In this document: piece after piece, positions 55,535 to 64,000 of the stretch | How the letters are laid out: every line of letters starts with the position of its first letter | Numbering within the stretch: position 1 is the first letter of the stretch | Origin: Saprospiraceae bacterium | GTDB taxonomy: Bacteria; Bacteroidota; Bacteroidia; Chitinophagales; Saprospiraceae | DNA length: 64,000 nucleotides | Assembly: GCA_029251525.1 (NCBI GenBank) | Contig: JAQXDE010000036.1 | Span: forward strand, 1-64,000 | Reading direction: 5' to 3' | Translations under genes and position numbers: made by a program | Notes under the pieces: generated by a model | What the model was told of the DNA's origin: nothing | Databases searched by the model: none | What the model saw: the letters and a program-made list of their open reading frames with translations, nothing else

Positions 55535-55825
55535 TTGTGCTACGAAAATAATGAAATTTGATGAATTGTTTTTATTCTACAAATAAATAAGGATATTGTT
55601 ATCTTTTTATAGATAAAATGATTCGTTTGTCATATTGTGCTTTTGTTTTGGCCTAAATAAGGAATATTGTTTTTTAATATGACTTGTGTGGAGGGCTTCA
55701 AGTACAAACTATAGAGAAATTAAGATAGGTTGACTAGTCTAATTAAAGTTTTAATAGTTAAGATTTATTATTAAATCTGTTAAAGTAGTTCAAAAAGCAG
55801 GAATTGTTAATCAAATTTTTTTTAA

Positions 55826-56287
55826 ATGGTAAAACTAGACGAGCTCGATATTAAAATCCTTTCCTTCCTTCAGAAGGATTCACGAATGACAATTCGAGAT
55901 ATTGCAAAGGAATTAAACATTTCTACTACTCCAATTTTTAATCGAATAAAAAGGTTAGAAAAAGAAAAGGTGATCGATCGATATGTAGCAATTGTGAATG
56001 CAGATCAGGTAGGGAAAATGCTATTTGCTTTCGTTTTTCTTAACCTAAAAGACCATTCTAAAAAAGCAATTGAAAAAATGGAAAATCAGGTGACGATTTT
56101 TCCAGAAGTTTTGGAATGTCATTATGTAACTGGAGGTGCTGATTTTTTTCTCAAAGTAATTGTAAAAGACATAAAAGAGTATAATTCATTTATTTCAGAG
56201 AAATTATTTTCAGTGAAAAACGTTGGAAAGATAGAATCACTTTTGAGTTTGTCAATGGCGAAGAGTACGACAGTGATTCCTTTGTAG
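55826..56287 (+). CDS. Lrp/AsnC-family transcriptional regulator
   Basis: A 153-residue amino-acid-responsive regulator. The N-terminal helix-turn-helix is LDELDIKILSFLQKDSRMT then IRDIAKELNISTTPIFNRIK, and the C-terminal RAM domain includes FPEVLECHYVTGGADFFLKV. Size is normal. It is divergent from the E1 dehydrogenase gene with 291 bp between, an arrangement seen for Lrp-like activators of branched-chain oxo acid dehydrogenase genes, so it probably controls E1 in response to amino acids or oxo acids. This is inferred from position. Confidence 0.92.
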   Translation: MVKLDELDIKILSFLQKDSRMTIRDIAKELNISTTPIFNRIKRLEKEKVIDRYVAIVNADQVGKMLFAFVFLNLKDHSKKAIEKMENQVTIFPEVLECHYVTGGADFFLKVIVKDIKEYNSFISEKLFSVKNVGKIESLLSLSMAKSTTVIPL

Positions 56288-56431
56288 AGCTTTTTATTTC
56301 AGATTGTAAATAATTTTTTTCTATATGAGCATTTAGAGTGTATTCAGGCACAACAATAAATTTTACTTTTATAAGTAACCATAATCAAATTGATGATTTC
56401 TCTTTTTTTATTTTTATTGTATTTTCCCGAT

Positions 56432-57250
56432 TTAAGCTTCTCTAAATTTTGATGGAGAAAGGCCTTCTTGCTTTTTAAAAAAACGGCTGAAAGCTTGTAC
56501 ATCTTCATAGCCAAGTTCAAAAGCAATTTCTTGAATTTGTAAATCTGAATATTTAAGGAGCCTCCTTGCTTCCAGCATTCTTCGCTCTTGAATAAACTTA
56601 AGCGGGGCCTTGTTTCCAATTTTTGAAAAAATGTTAGAAAGTGTTTTAGGAGATTTATGGAGTAGATTAGCATAATCGGCAACACTATGTTTTGTTTTGA
56701 AATGTTGTTCTACTAAATAATTGAATTCTCGAACGATATCAGATTCATAAAATTTAACATTATATAACTTTTGAGATTTGAAAAGTCTAGTACAAAGTAT
56801 CAAATATCTTTTGAGCATCATTTGTAACATTTCGATTTGCAAATTATCATTGCTTTCCATCTCAATCGCGAACATTTTCCAAACATTTTCAAATTTTTCT
56901 AATTCCTCATCAGGAATAGTAATAAAAGGCAATTGTGAGGCTCCAAAAAATAAGATCCCTTTGCAGCCGACCTCATTATCGTGATTTAGGACACAGTAGA
57001 ATGGTTTATTAAATCTTAGTAATCGAACATCTTTGACTTTTCCAATTTTTATGTTGTGAAATTCTGTTAAAAAAACGATTTGATTTTTTTTAAAATCATA
57101 CCGTTTTCCATCGATGAATAAGTGATTATTTTCTTTTTCAAACCATAAAATGGATAACCCATTTTCTATAGTTTCCTTTAAAATTTGGCAATTGAGTTGA
57201 TCGACTCTGGTAAGGTGTAAATATTCGTTGGTGCTTCCAATAAACTTCAT
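56432..57250 (-). CDS. AraC-family transcriptional regulator
   Basis: A 272-residue regulator. Residues 1 to about 160 form a cupin-like sensing domain without a clear ligand motif. Residues about 175-272 hold two helix-turn-helix units: YANLLHKSPKTLSNIFSKIG and LQIQEIAFELGYEDVQAFSR followed by FFKKQEGLSPSKFRE, the classic AraC signature. It is divergent from the amidohydrolase gene, about 150 bp from its start, and may regulate it; no operator could be assigned. Confidence 0.92.
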   Translation of the reverse strand: MKFIGSTNEYLHLTRVDQLNCQILKETIENGLSILWFEKENNHLFIDGKRYDFKKNQIVFLTEFHNIKIGKVKDVRLLRFNKPFYCVLNHDNEVGCKGILFFGASQLPFITIPDEELEKFENVWKMFAIEMESNDNLQIEMLQMMLKRYLILCTRLFKSQKLYNVKFYESDIVREFNYLVEQHFKTKHSVADYANLLHKSPKTLSNIFSKIGNKAPLKFIQERRMLEARRLLKYSDLQIQEIAFELGYEDVQAFSRFFKKQEGLSPSKFREA

Positions 57251-57399
57251 AAATGATCTCTTTTAAAAAAAACTTTTTTGTAAAATTTGTTGTCGTGGCT
57301 GGGTAGATTTTGTCCAAAAGGATACTTTTAATAAAAAGATTCCGTAGACCAAAAATATGTATTTTTAGATTTAGATTTTTAATATTTCAAAAAACTTTA

Positions 57400-58506
57400 A
57401 TGATGCTTCAAAATTACTTTATCATAATTTTTCTCTTAATTACCCAATTCATTATTGCGCAGAATGAAACAGATACCCTTAAACTTGACTGGGAAGATTA
57501 TAATCCACCTTCAACCCTTGTAGTTCCTAAGACCATAATTACTCGAGCTAAATTCCCATTTATAGATGTTCATAGTCATCAATGGCGCATGGACGAAATG
57601 GATTTGAATGATTTGATTCGACCAATGAATGAGATGAATATGGGAATCATGAATAATTTGAGCGGACGAAATGGAGAGAAATTGAAAAAGATGACAGACA
57701 ATATCAAGAAACAATTTCCAAATCGATTTATTGTTTTTGCTAATATCGAATTACGAAGTATTGATGAACCAGATTGGGCAGTAGAAACGGTGAAACAGTT
57801 AGAGTATGATTATAATAATGGAGCAAAGGGATTAAAAATATACAAAAGCCAAGGGATGACCAATCAAGATTCGAAAGGAAACCGAATTCCAATTGACGAT
57901 CCTAGAATTGACCCTATTTGGTTAAAATGTGGAGAATTAGGAATTCCAGTTTTGATCCACTCTGCTGATCCTAAATCATTTTGGGAACCTCATGATAATC
58001 AAAATGAAAGATGGTTAGAATTAAAAACTCATCCTCGAAGAAAACGAACTGATATGAATTCTGCTTCATGGGAACAAATTATTTCTGAGCAACATCATAT
58101 TTTTAAAAAACACCCAAAGACCAATTTCATTGCTGCGCATTTTGGTTGGCATCCAAATGATTTGACAAAATTGGGTCAACTTTTGGATGATATGCCGAAT
58201 ATGTATGTTGAAATTGGAGCTATAATTGCCGAGCTCGGAAGACAACCTCGAGCAGCTAATAAGTTTTTTGAAAAATATCAAGATCGGGTTTTGTTTGGGA
58301 AAGATTCTTGGAAACCAAGAGAGTACCCAACTTATTTTAGAGTATTAGAAAGTGATGATGAATATTTTCCATATTATAAAAGATATCATGCATTTTGGAA
58401 AATGTACGGATTAGCATTGCCAGATCATATTTTGAAGAAATTATACTATAAAAATGCGTTGAAGATTATTCCTGGATTGGATATGAGTTTGTTTCCTAAG
58501 GATTAA
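57400..58506 (+). CDS. Exported amidohydrolase (metal-dependent TIM barrel)
   Basis: A 368-residue hydrolase of the amidohydrolase_2 type. I use the ATG at 57400 because MMLQNYFIIIFLLITQFIIAQ is a good signal peptide; an upstream TTG frame at 57310 would only add basic residues. Metal-site segments are FIDVHSHQWRMDEMD near the start, GLKIYKSQGM, VLIHSADPKSF, NFIAAHFGWHP and RVLFGKDSWKP near the end. Family members hydrolyse or decarboxylate diverse ring or acid compounds; the substrate here is unknown. The divergent AraC-type gene may respond to it. Confidence 0.85.
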   Translation: MMLQNYFIIIFLLITQFIIAQNETDTLKLDWEDYNPPSTLVVPKTIITRAKFPFIDVHSHQWRMDEMDLNDLIRPMNEMNMGIMNNLSGRNGEKLKKMTDNIKKQFPNRFIVFANIELRSIDEPDWAVETVKQLEYDYNNGAKGLKIYKSQGMTNQDSKGNRIPIDDPRIDPIWLKCGELGIPVLIHSADPKSFWEPHDNQNERWLELKTHPRRKRTDMNSASWEQIISEQHHIFKKHPKTNFIAAHFGWHPNDLTKLGQLLDDMPNMYVEIGAIIAELGRQPRAANKFFEKYQDRVLFGKDSWKPREYPTYFRVLESDDEYFPYYKRYHAFWKMYGLALPDHILKKLYYKNALKIIPGLDMSLFPKD

Positions 58507-58835
58507 TGGGTCAATATTATAAAACAAGTGAAAATAAATGAACAGTTACTAAGATTAAATTTATTCTTGTTTTAACCTTTGGTTATGGAAAAACTACTAA
58601 TGAGAAGGCTGATTATAATAGTATAAAAATTTAGAGCAATTGAAATCAACATTTGTTTCCCATTTCTTGAGAACAAGTAATTTCATGAAAGGAACATATT
58701 CGAGACCTCAATTATTCTTTGGTGGGAATTAATAACTTGATTTTAAAGGTAAAATGATAAAGAATTAAGAAGTGAATTTTTCGAGTATTGGGTGCAATGA
58801 TTAATTACAGGAAGTTATTTATGCTAGAGTTTATA
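58507..58835. other. Intergenic, nothing recognised
   Basis: About 330 bp of AT-rich DNA between converging genes. Short protein-like bits are seen but none are convincing. Confidence 0.35.
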
Positions 58836-58865
58836 TTTAAAGGCATCAAAATCGATGCCTTTAAA
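58836..58865. repeat. 30-bp palindrome, copy 2 of 2
   Basis: Identical over 30 bp to the palindrome at 51685-51714, with the same AAAATC centre. Here it lies between converging genes, a position that would suit a terminator. The identity over the whole element, including its loop, is what makes it notable. Confidence 0.75.
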
Positions 58866-58986
58866 TATTTAGCCCAATCATTTAGCCATTTTTAGTTTTT
58901 CACCCATTAGAAGGCAGAAATACTAAATTTATTACAAGCAAATTTAATTTTAACTTGATCAGATTAAAGATTCTAATAACTCTAAA

Positions 58987-60249
58987 TCACTTTCCTAACT
59001 CTCTCAACGCCTCCACAAAGACATCTAATTCTTTTGGGGTGGTATAAATATTTGGAGTAATTCGGCAACCATGTACATTTGCCCCATCGATAGCGACCGT
59101 CCATATGTTATATTTTTCCATTAGGGTTTTAGCAAGTTCATGTGGTTTCATATTTTTGATTCCGACATTAGCAATTGCGCAAGAACGATGACTTTCCTTT
59201 GGTGTATTGACTATAATTTTTCCAACATTTCGCACTTTTTTGGTCCAGTAATTTTGGAGATATCGAAGACGGGCCTCTTTCCGTTCAGCCCCTATTCGTT
59301 TATAATATTCGATGGCATCTCCAATTGCTAAATCAGTTGCCACAGGATGGGTACCCGTATGATTTAATCGGTAAATATCATCTTGATCTTTCCCCCATTC
59401 CGCAAAAGTTTCCCAGACATTTTTTACTTTTGCTTTTTTGACAAAGAGAAAACCAGCTCCTAAAGGAACACTCATCCATTTATGAAGACTTGTACCATAG
59501 TAATCACAATCCAAATCTTTAATCGAAAATTCAAAATGTCCAAAAGCATGTGCCCCATCAACCATTACTTCTACTCCTTTACTATGTGCCATATCACAAA
59601 TTTTTCGAACGGGTAAAATATGTCCAGTAATATTTATGATATGACAAATCATTAAAAGTCGAGTTTTTGTAGTAATAGCATTGGCATAAAGATTTACAAT
59701 TTCTTCATCCGACTTAGGATGATTAGGAATGGAGATTATTTTATTGATGATGCCGTGTCGTTTTTCTTGGAGTTTAAACATATTCTTCATTGCTCCATAG
59801 TCTTGCTCTGCCATAACTGCTTCATCGCCTTTCTCCCAGTGTATTCCTCCAATAATAATGTCCAAAGATTCGGTTGTATTACGAGTAATAATTAGCTCAT
59901 CATCAGAGCAACCAGCAATCTCTGCTAATTGTTGGGCTACTCTTTTCTTATTTTCCCATTGAACAGTTCGCATATAAAAGGAGCCTTGATAATTGACATG
60001 TCGAATATGTTGGATATATTTCTCCAAAGTTACTTGTGGAGTAAAGCAATAATAGCCATTTTCAAGATTGATATAGTCAGGTTTGAGACGATATTCACTT
60101 CTGACTTGAGCCCAAAAATTTTCATCTCTGGCTAATTCATCAGATGAAAGATGGGAGACTTGATTGATTATTTCATCCAGAGTTTTGTATAGCGGAGAAC
60201 TAGTAAAGCTTGCTAACGTAATGTTTTTTAGGAAAGTACGTTTGTTCAT
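58987..60249 (-). CDS. Class V aminotransferase, isopenicillin N epimerase-like
   Basis: A PLP enzyme of 420 residues with a probable export signal at residues 1-17 (NKRTFLKNITLASF). The fold is shown by NLENGYYCFTP, TRNTTESLDIIIGGI, CHIINITGHILPV, EVMVDGAHAFGHFEF with the cofactor Asp, and DYYGTSLHKWMSVPLGAG with the PLP lysine. Relatives include cysteine desulfurase-like and isopenicillin-N-epimerase-like proteins; the true reaction is usually unknown. It converges with the amidohydrolase gene. Confidence 0.88.
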   Translation of the reverse strand: MNKRTFLKNITLASFTSSPLYKTLDEIINQVSHLSSDELARDENFWAQVRSEYRLKPDYINLENGYYCFTPQVTLEKYIQHIRHVNYQGSFYMRTVQWENKKRVAQQLAEIAGCSDDELIITRNTTESLDIIIGGIHWEKGDEAVMAEQDYGAMKNMFKLQEKRHGIINKIISIPNHPKSDEEIVNLYANAITTKTRLLMICHIINITGHILPVRKICDMAHSKGVEVMVDGAHAFGHFEFSIKDLDCDYYGTSLHKWMSVPLGAGFLFVKKAKVKNVWETFAEWGKDQDDIYRLNHTGTHPVATDLAIGDAIEYYKRIGAERKEARLRYLQNYWTKKVRNVGKIIVNTPKESHRSCAIANVGIKNMKPHELAKTLMEKYNIWTVAIDGANVHGCRITPNIYTTPKELDVFVEALRELGK

Positions 60250-60477
60250 AATTGGTGAGTTTTGTTTCGACTAAGATAATAAATTGAAGATTAATTCAAT
60301 ATTCTGCTTAACAGTTTTTAATTATAAATTATTCAAATTATTCTTTTTCTAAATTCAAGTATTATAAACCAAATCAGAAATTTTAACATACTTGAATTCG
60401 AGTGTGTTAAAATTCAAAACTAATCCATCTTATATATCTATTAAGATTATCTTTTTATAGAAAATACCCTTTCATTC
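60250..60477. other. Intergenic region upstream of the TonB receptor
   Basis: AT-rich DNA between the divergent aminotransferase and receptor genes. No gene is seen; the promoter features lie at its right end. Confidence 0.35.
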
Positions 60478-60500
60478 GTCTAACCCTTAGGTGTTTAGAC
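60478..60500. promoter_or_regulatory. Inverted repeat next to the TonB receptor promoter
   Basis: GTCTAA and TTAGAC form 6-bp arms around an 11-base centre holding CCTTAGG. It covers the expected -33 region of the promoter at 60513 and may be an operator. Confidence 0.45.
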
Positions 60501-60512
60501 AGGGTCAATTCA

Positions 60513-60520
60513 TACATTTG
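60513..60520 (+). promoter_or_regulatory. Bacteroidota -7 promoter element
   Basis: TACATTTG matches TAnnTTTG. It lies 116 bp before the TonB receptor start codon, leaving a fairly long leader. Confidence 0.5.
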
Positions 60521-60636
60521 CAGCTTAAACATAAGCGTTAAAAATCTAAAATCAAATAGATTTTTTCCCCAACAAATAGCTAAAAATTTTGTTTCTAAAA
60601 ATTATTACTTAAATCTATTTAAAAATAACAACTTCA

Positions 60637-63027
60637 ATGCAACTCAAATCTAAAGTGTTCGGACTTTTAGTATTTTTGTTTTTATCAAATTTTTCCTTTG
60701 CACAGAAAACTGAAAAAGTCACCCTCAATGGTTACATCAAAGAAGCTTCTAGTGGTGAAACTTTAATCGGGGCTTCGGTTTATGTTTTTGAACTTGAAAC
60801 GGGAACGACGACAAATGAATATGGATTTTACTCTTTGTCTCTCCCTTTAGGAAGTTATAAAATCGAATTTTCTTATCTCGGTTTTGATTCTCAAATTAAA
60901 GAAATAGAACTAAAGGAAAATATTAAACTCGATATTGATATGGGTGAGAACGCCAATGAATTGGTGGAGGTTGTTGTGACTTCTGAGGCGGAAGATCGTA
61001 ATGTAACCAATACTGAGATGAGTGTTAACAAAGTGAGCATAGCAACCATAGAGAAAATGCCTGCATTATTAGGTGAGGTGGATGTGATTCGAAGTATACA
61101 ATTGTTGCCAGGAGTTTCAACAGTAGGAGAGGGAGCGACAGGATTTAATGTACGAGGAGGAAGTATTGATCAAAATCTGATCTTATTAGATGAGGCACCA
61201 GTATATAATTCATCACATTTATTTGGATTTTTCTCTGTTTTTAATCCAGATGCTGTAAAAGATGTGAAATTATATAAAGGCGGTATTCCAGCCCGTTATG
61301 GTGGAAGATTATCCTCTATTTTGGATGTAAGAATGAAGGAAGGGAATATGAAAAAGTATGAGGTGTCAGGTGGTGTTGGTTTAATTTTTAGTCGACTTTC
61401 GGTGGAAGGACCCATTGCAAAAGATAAAGCATCCTTTATTATTGCAGGTCGTCGATCATATATTGATATTTTGGCAAAACCGGTTATCGAAAAGCAAGTG
61501 GGTGGTGATACTGAATTAAATTTTTATGATTTGACCTTAAAAACGAATTATAAAATTAATGATAAGAATAGACTTTTCCTGTCTGGATATTTGGGACGTG
61601 ATAATTTTGGTTTTGGTAATGCGGCAGGTTTTAGTTGGGGAAATCAGACCGCGACTTTAAGATGGAATCATTTATTTAACGAAAGTTTGTTCTCCAATTT
61701 TACAGCCTTTTATAGTAACTATGATTACGAAATTGCTTTTGGTGCAGATTCTGAAAATACATTTGATTGGAGTGCAAAAATTAAAAATTATAGTCTAAAA
61801 TCGGATTTTTCTTATTTTTTAAATCCTGATAATTTAATAACTTTTGGTGGACAAGCAGTCATTTATGAATTCCAACCGGCTAATGCATTTTCATTAAACG
61901 AAGGAGTAAATGTAGATTTTTCTTTAGCTGAGAAATATGCCTTAGAAGTAGGGCTATTTATGGAAAACGAACAAAAAATTACTGGCAATATTTCTCTGCA
62001 GTATGGTCTGCGATGGTCGTTTTTCAATTATTTGGGAAAAGGATCGTCTTACGAATTTGCTGAAGCTAAAAATCCTGGGGATCGACGAGAACCTCTTTTA
62101 GATCAAACCCAGACATTTGATGCAGGTAAAAGTATTCAGGTGTATAATAATTTTGAACCTCGTTTTTCCATTAAATATCAACTTGATAAAACCACATCAA
62201 TTAAGGCGAGTTACAATCGGACGGCCCAATACATTCACTTAGTTTCCAATACTACGGCAGCAACGCCAGTTGATATTTGGACTCCAAGCACCAATAATAT
62301 TAAACCTCAAATGGCGAATCAAGTGGCATTGGGTATTTTTAAAAATTTCAACGACAACACCTGGATTACATCTATGGAAGTTTATTACAAAACTTACAAA
62401 GATTTACTTGAATATGTCGATGGTGCAGATCTTTTATTGAATGAGTATTTTGAGGGCGATGTTTTACAAGCAAAAGGAAGAGCTTATGGATTAGAACTAC
62501 AAATTGAAAAAAAGAAAGGCCGCTTTACAGGTTGGACAAGTTATACATTGGGTAGAACTGAATTGCAATCAGAAGGTATTAATTTAGGGGATTGGTATCC
62601 ATCGCGTTTCGATCAGACACATAGCTTTAGTACAACAGCATTTTATGATTTGTCGAAAAGATGGAATTTATCTGCAAATTTTGTTTTGAATTCTGGTACA
62701 CCTGGTACTTTTGCAACAGGCCGATATGAACAGAATGGCTATGTTTATCCGCATACAACAGGCAGAAGAAATAATGCCCGAATCCCTATTTACCACAGGT
62801 TAGATATTTCGGCAACACTTCTTGGAAGAAAGAAGCCTGGAAAAAAATTGAGTGGCGAATGGGTTTTCTCTATATATAACGTGTACAACAAAAGAAATCC
62901 ATTTTCTATCAACTTTGGAGAAAATCGAATTCGAACTCCAGAAGGTCAACCTCGTGAAACAAATGCCTATAGATTTGCAGTGGTTGGAAGTATTATCCCA
63001 TCTGTAGCTTATAACTTTAATTTTTAA
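60637..63027 (+). CDS. TonB-dependent outer-membrane receptor
   Basis: A 796-residue outer-membrane transporter. After the signal peptide (residues 1-22, FSNFSFAQ), residues about 27-108 form a carboxypeptidase-regulatory-like domain (NGYIKEASSGETLIGASVYV). The plug domain spans about 120-225 (QLLPGVSTVGEGATGFNVRG, NLILLDEAPVYNSSHLFGFF) and is followed by a 22-strand-type barrel ending SIIPSVAYNFNF. The chain is shorter than SusC proteins. It is followed after about 40 bp by a DUF4249 lipoprotein gene, a pairing common in Bacteroidota and distinct from SusC/SusD. The ligand is not known. Confidence 0.92.
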   Translation: MQLKSKVFGLLVFLFLSNFSFAQKTEKVTLNGYIKEASSGETLIGASVYVFELETGTTTNEYGFYSLSLPLGSYKIEFSYLGFDSQIKEIELKENIKLDIDMGENANELVEVVVTSEAEDRNVTNTEMSVNKVSIATIEKMPALLGEVDVIRSIQLLPGVSTVGEGATGFNVRGGSIDQNLILLDEAPVYNSSHLFGFFSVFNPDAVKDVKLYKGGIPARYGGRLSSILDVRMKEGNMKKYEVSGGVGLIFSRLSVEGPIAKDKASFIIAGRRSYIDILAKPVIEKQVGGDTELNFYDLTLKTNYKINDKNRLFLSGYLGRDNFGFGNAAGFSWGNQTATLRWNHLFNESLFSNFTAFYSNYDYEIAFGADSENTFDWSAKIKNYSLKSDFSYFLNPDNLITFGGQAVIYEFQPANAFSLNEGVNVDFSLAEKYALEVGLFMENEQKITGNISLQYGLRWSFFNYLGKGSSYEFAEAKNPGDRREPLLDQTQTFDAGKSIQVYNNFEPRFSIKYQLDKTTSIKASYNRTAQYIHLVSNTTAATPVDIWTPSTNNIKPQMANQVALGIFKNFNDNTWITSMEVYYKTYKDLLEYVDGADLLLNEYFEGDVLQAKGRAYGLELQIEKKKGRFTGWTSYTLGRTELQSEGINLGDWYPSRFDQTHSFSTTAFYDLSKRWNLSANFVLNSGTPGTFATGRYEQNGYVYPHTTGRRNNARIPIYHRLDISATLLGRKKPGKKLSGEWVFSIYNVYNKRNPFSINFGENRIRTPEGQPRETNAYRFAVVGSIIPSVAYNFNF

Positions 63028-63070
63028 TTCAAAAAGATCAATACCTAATACATACCATAATAAAATTTTT

Positions 63071-64000
63071 ATGAAAAAATATTTTTTATTTTTAATAACA
63101 ATATTCCTACTAACTTCTTGTGAAGATATTATCGATTTAGAGTTAGAACAAAATGATTCCCAATTAGTCGTTGATGCATGGCTAAATGACCAACCTGGTC
63201 CTCAGGTAATTAAATTGCGTCGAACGATTGATTATCTAGATAATTCATTCACACCTGAGGTTACAGGGGCCACAATTACAGTTGCCGATATTAATATTTC
63301 TGATAGTACAATCAATCAAATTTTTGTTTTTGAAGATGAAGACAATGATGGTGATTATGTTTGGACTCCAACAACAACAGATGATGTAATTATTCAGGAA
63401 GGGAAGGATTATGGTTTGTTAATTGATTTAGATGGGGACCAATATTATTCCTTTTCAAAAGCTAATCGAACTGTTCCAATTGATTCAATAGGTTATGAAT
63501 ATCAAGAAGATGAGGTAGGTCAACCTGATGGAATTTATGCCCAAGTCTATGCTAAAGATGCAGTAGGAGAGGGAGATGTATATTGGATTAAAACTTTTAA
63601 GAATGGATCATTTTTAAATAAAGGACGGGAAATGAATTTGGCGTATGATGGATCATTTGGTCCTGGGACTAATTCAGATGGTATATTATTTATATCACCA
63701 ATTCGATTTGGAATAAATAGAATTGCCGATTCAGGAGATGGAGCAATTGATGATAATGATATTCCTCCATATGCAATTGGTGATAGTATTCGGGTAGAAA
63801 TTTATTCACTGACTCAAGAGGCATTTTTTCATCTTTTTCAAGCGAGGGAGCAAATTACTCAAGGGGATAATGGTTTATTCGCGACTCCGATTAATAATAT
63901 TCCAACTAATATTTTTACTCAAAGTGCAAATGCGAAAGAAAGTCCAATTGGGTTCTTCTGTGTTTCAAAAGTCTCAACTGCAGAAAGAGTGATAGAATAA
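63071..64000 (+). CDS. DUF4249 outer-membrane lipoprotein
   Basis: A 309-residue lipoprotein with signal MKKYFLFLITIFLLTSC (Cys17). Typical features are the N-terminal EDIIDLELEQNDSQLVVDAW, RRTIDYLDNSF, and PYAIGDSIRVEIYSLTQEAF. The stop codon occupies the last three bases of the window, so the gene is complete. DUF4249 proteins are usually encoded directly after a TonB receptor and are thought to assist ligand capture at the cell surface; the role is not established. Confidence 0.88.
   Translation: MKKYFLFLITIFLLTSCEDIIDLELEQNDSQLVVDAWLNDQPGPQVIKLRRTIDYLDNSFTPEVTGATITVADINISDSTINQIFVFEDEDNDGDYVWTPTTTDDVIIQEGKDYGLLIDLDGDQYYSFSKANRTVPIDSIGYEYQEDEVGQPDGIYAQVYAKDAVGEGDVYWIKTFKNGSFLNKGREMNLAYDGSFGPGTNSDGILFISPIRFGINRIADSGDGAIDDNDIPPYAIGDSIRVEIYSLTQEAFFHLFQAREQITQGDNGLFATPINNIPTNIFTQSANAKESPIGFFCVSKVSTAERVIE

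Noticed and set aside
56344-56685. A 113-residue reverse frame overlapping the AraC gene
   Set aside because: Alternative frame over the HTH region of a clear AraC-family gene.
57310-57399. TTG-started extension of the amidohydrolase
   Set aside because: It would hide the signal peptide behind a basic segment; the ATG at 57400 is better.

Overview
The window is AT-rich DNA from a member of the Bacteroidota, most likely a Saprospiria-like lineage. The signs are a type B (CHU_C/gliding) and a type A Por sorting domain, a FucP-type sugar permease, a large FG-GAP/ASPIC protein, a short TonB receptor paired with a DUF4249 lipoprotein, a fused NagB/PIG-L protein, a fused alpha/beta E1 2-oxoacid dehydrogenase, and several TAnnTTTG promoter elements. 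This assignment rests on family knowledge, not on a marker gene; no rRNA or intact tRNA gene was seen.

Layout. (1) 0.1-15.8 kb is a carbohydrate locus: LacI regulator, FG-GAP protein, FucP/NagP-like permease, GH10-like hydrolase, an adhesin-like T9SS protein, two sulfatases with the same kind of C-terminal domain, and a NagB-like fusion. A similar LacI-type palindrome lies upstream of both lacI and the nagB-like gene. The set fits use of a sulfated amino sugar. (2) 16.3-21.5 kb holds SelO, a long non-coding interval with a possible structured RNA or short-peptide locus, and a sialate O-acetylesterase-like lipoprotein. (3) 21.6-37.2 kb is an acyl-CoA catabolic cluster: thiolase, crotonase, acyl-CoA ligase, three SDRs, a beta-keto acid cleavage enzyme, a double acyl-CoA dehydrogenase in one chain, a VOC protein and two alpha/beta hydrolases. 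(4) 37.4-45.4 kb carries assorted genes: DUF1028-T9SS, threonine dehydratase, glucosaminidase, YbaK, a serine hydrolase and an HExxH lipoprotein. (5) 45.4-53.4 kb is a plasmid-type replication and partition module: ParA, a small ParG/RHH-like partner, CTGTAA/TTACAG palindromes, an array of 15-bp GGGACA...AGGG iterons mostly 22-23 bp apart, a Rep_3 initiator with an inverted iteron pair at its promoter, and a KilA-N protein. (6) 53.4-64 kb holds a fused E1 dehydrogenase with a divergent Lrp regulator, an AraC regulator, an amidohydrolase, a class V aminotransferase, and the TonB receptor/DUF4249 pair.

The most striking point is that a complete-looking iteron replicon with partition genes sits among ordinary metabolic genes. 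This suggests either a chromid/megaplasmid or an integrated plasmid. The second theme is gene decay: a WG-repeat gene is broken at an A8 run, a VOC gene has ATT where ATG is expected, another VOC gene is a clear pseudogene, and several long intergenic stretches contain protein-like fragments with no intact frame.
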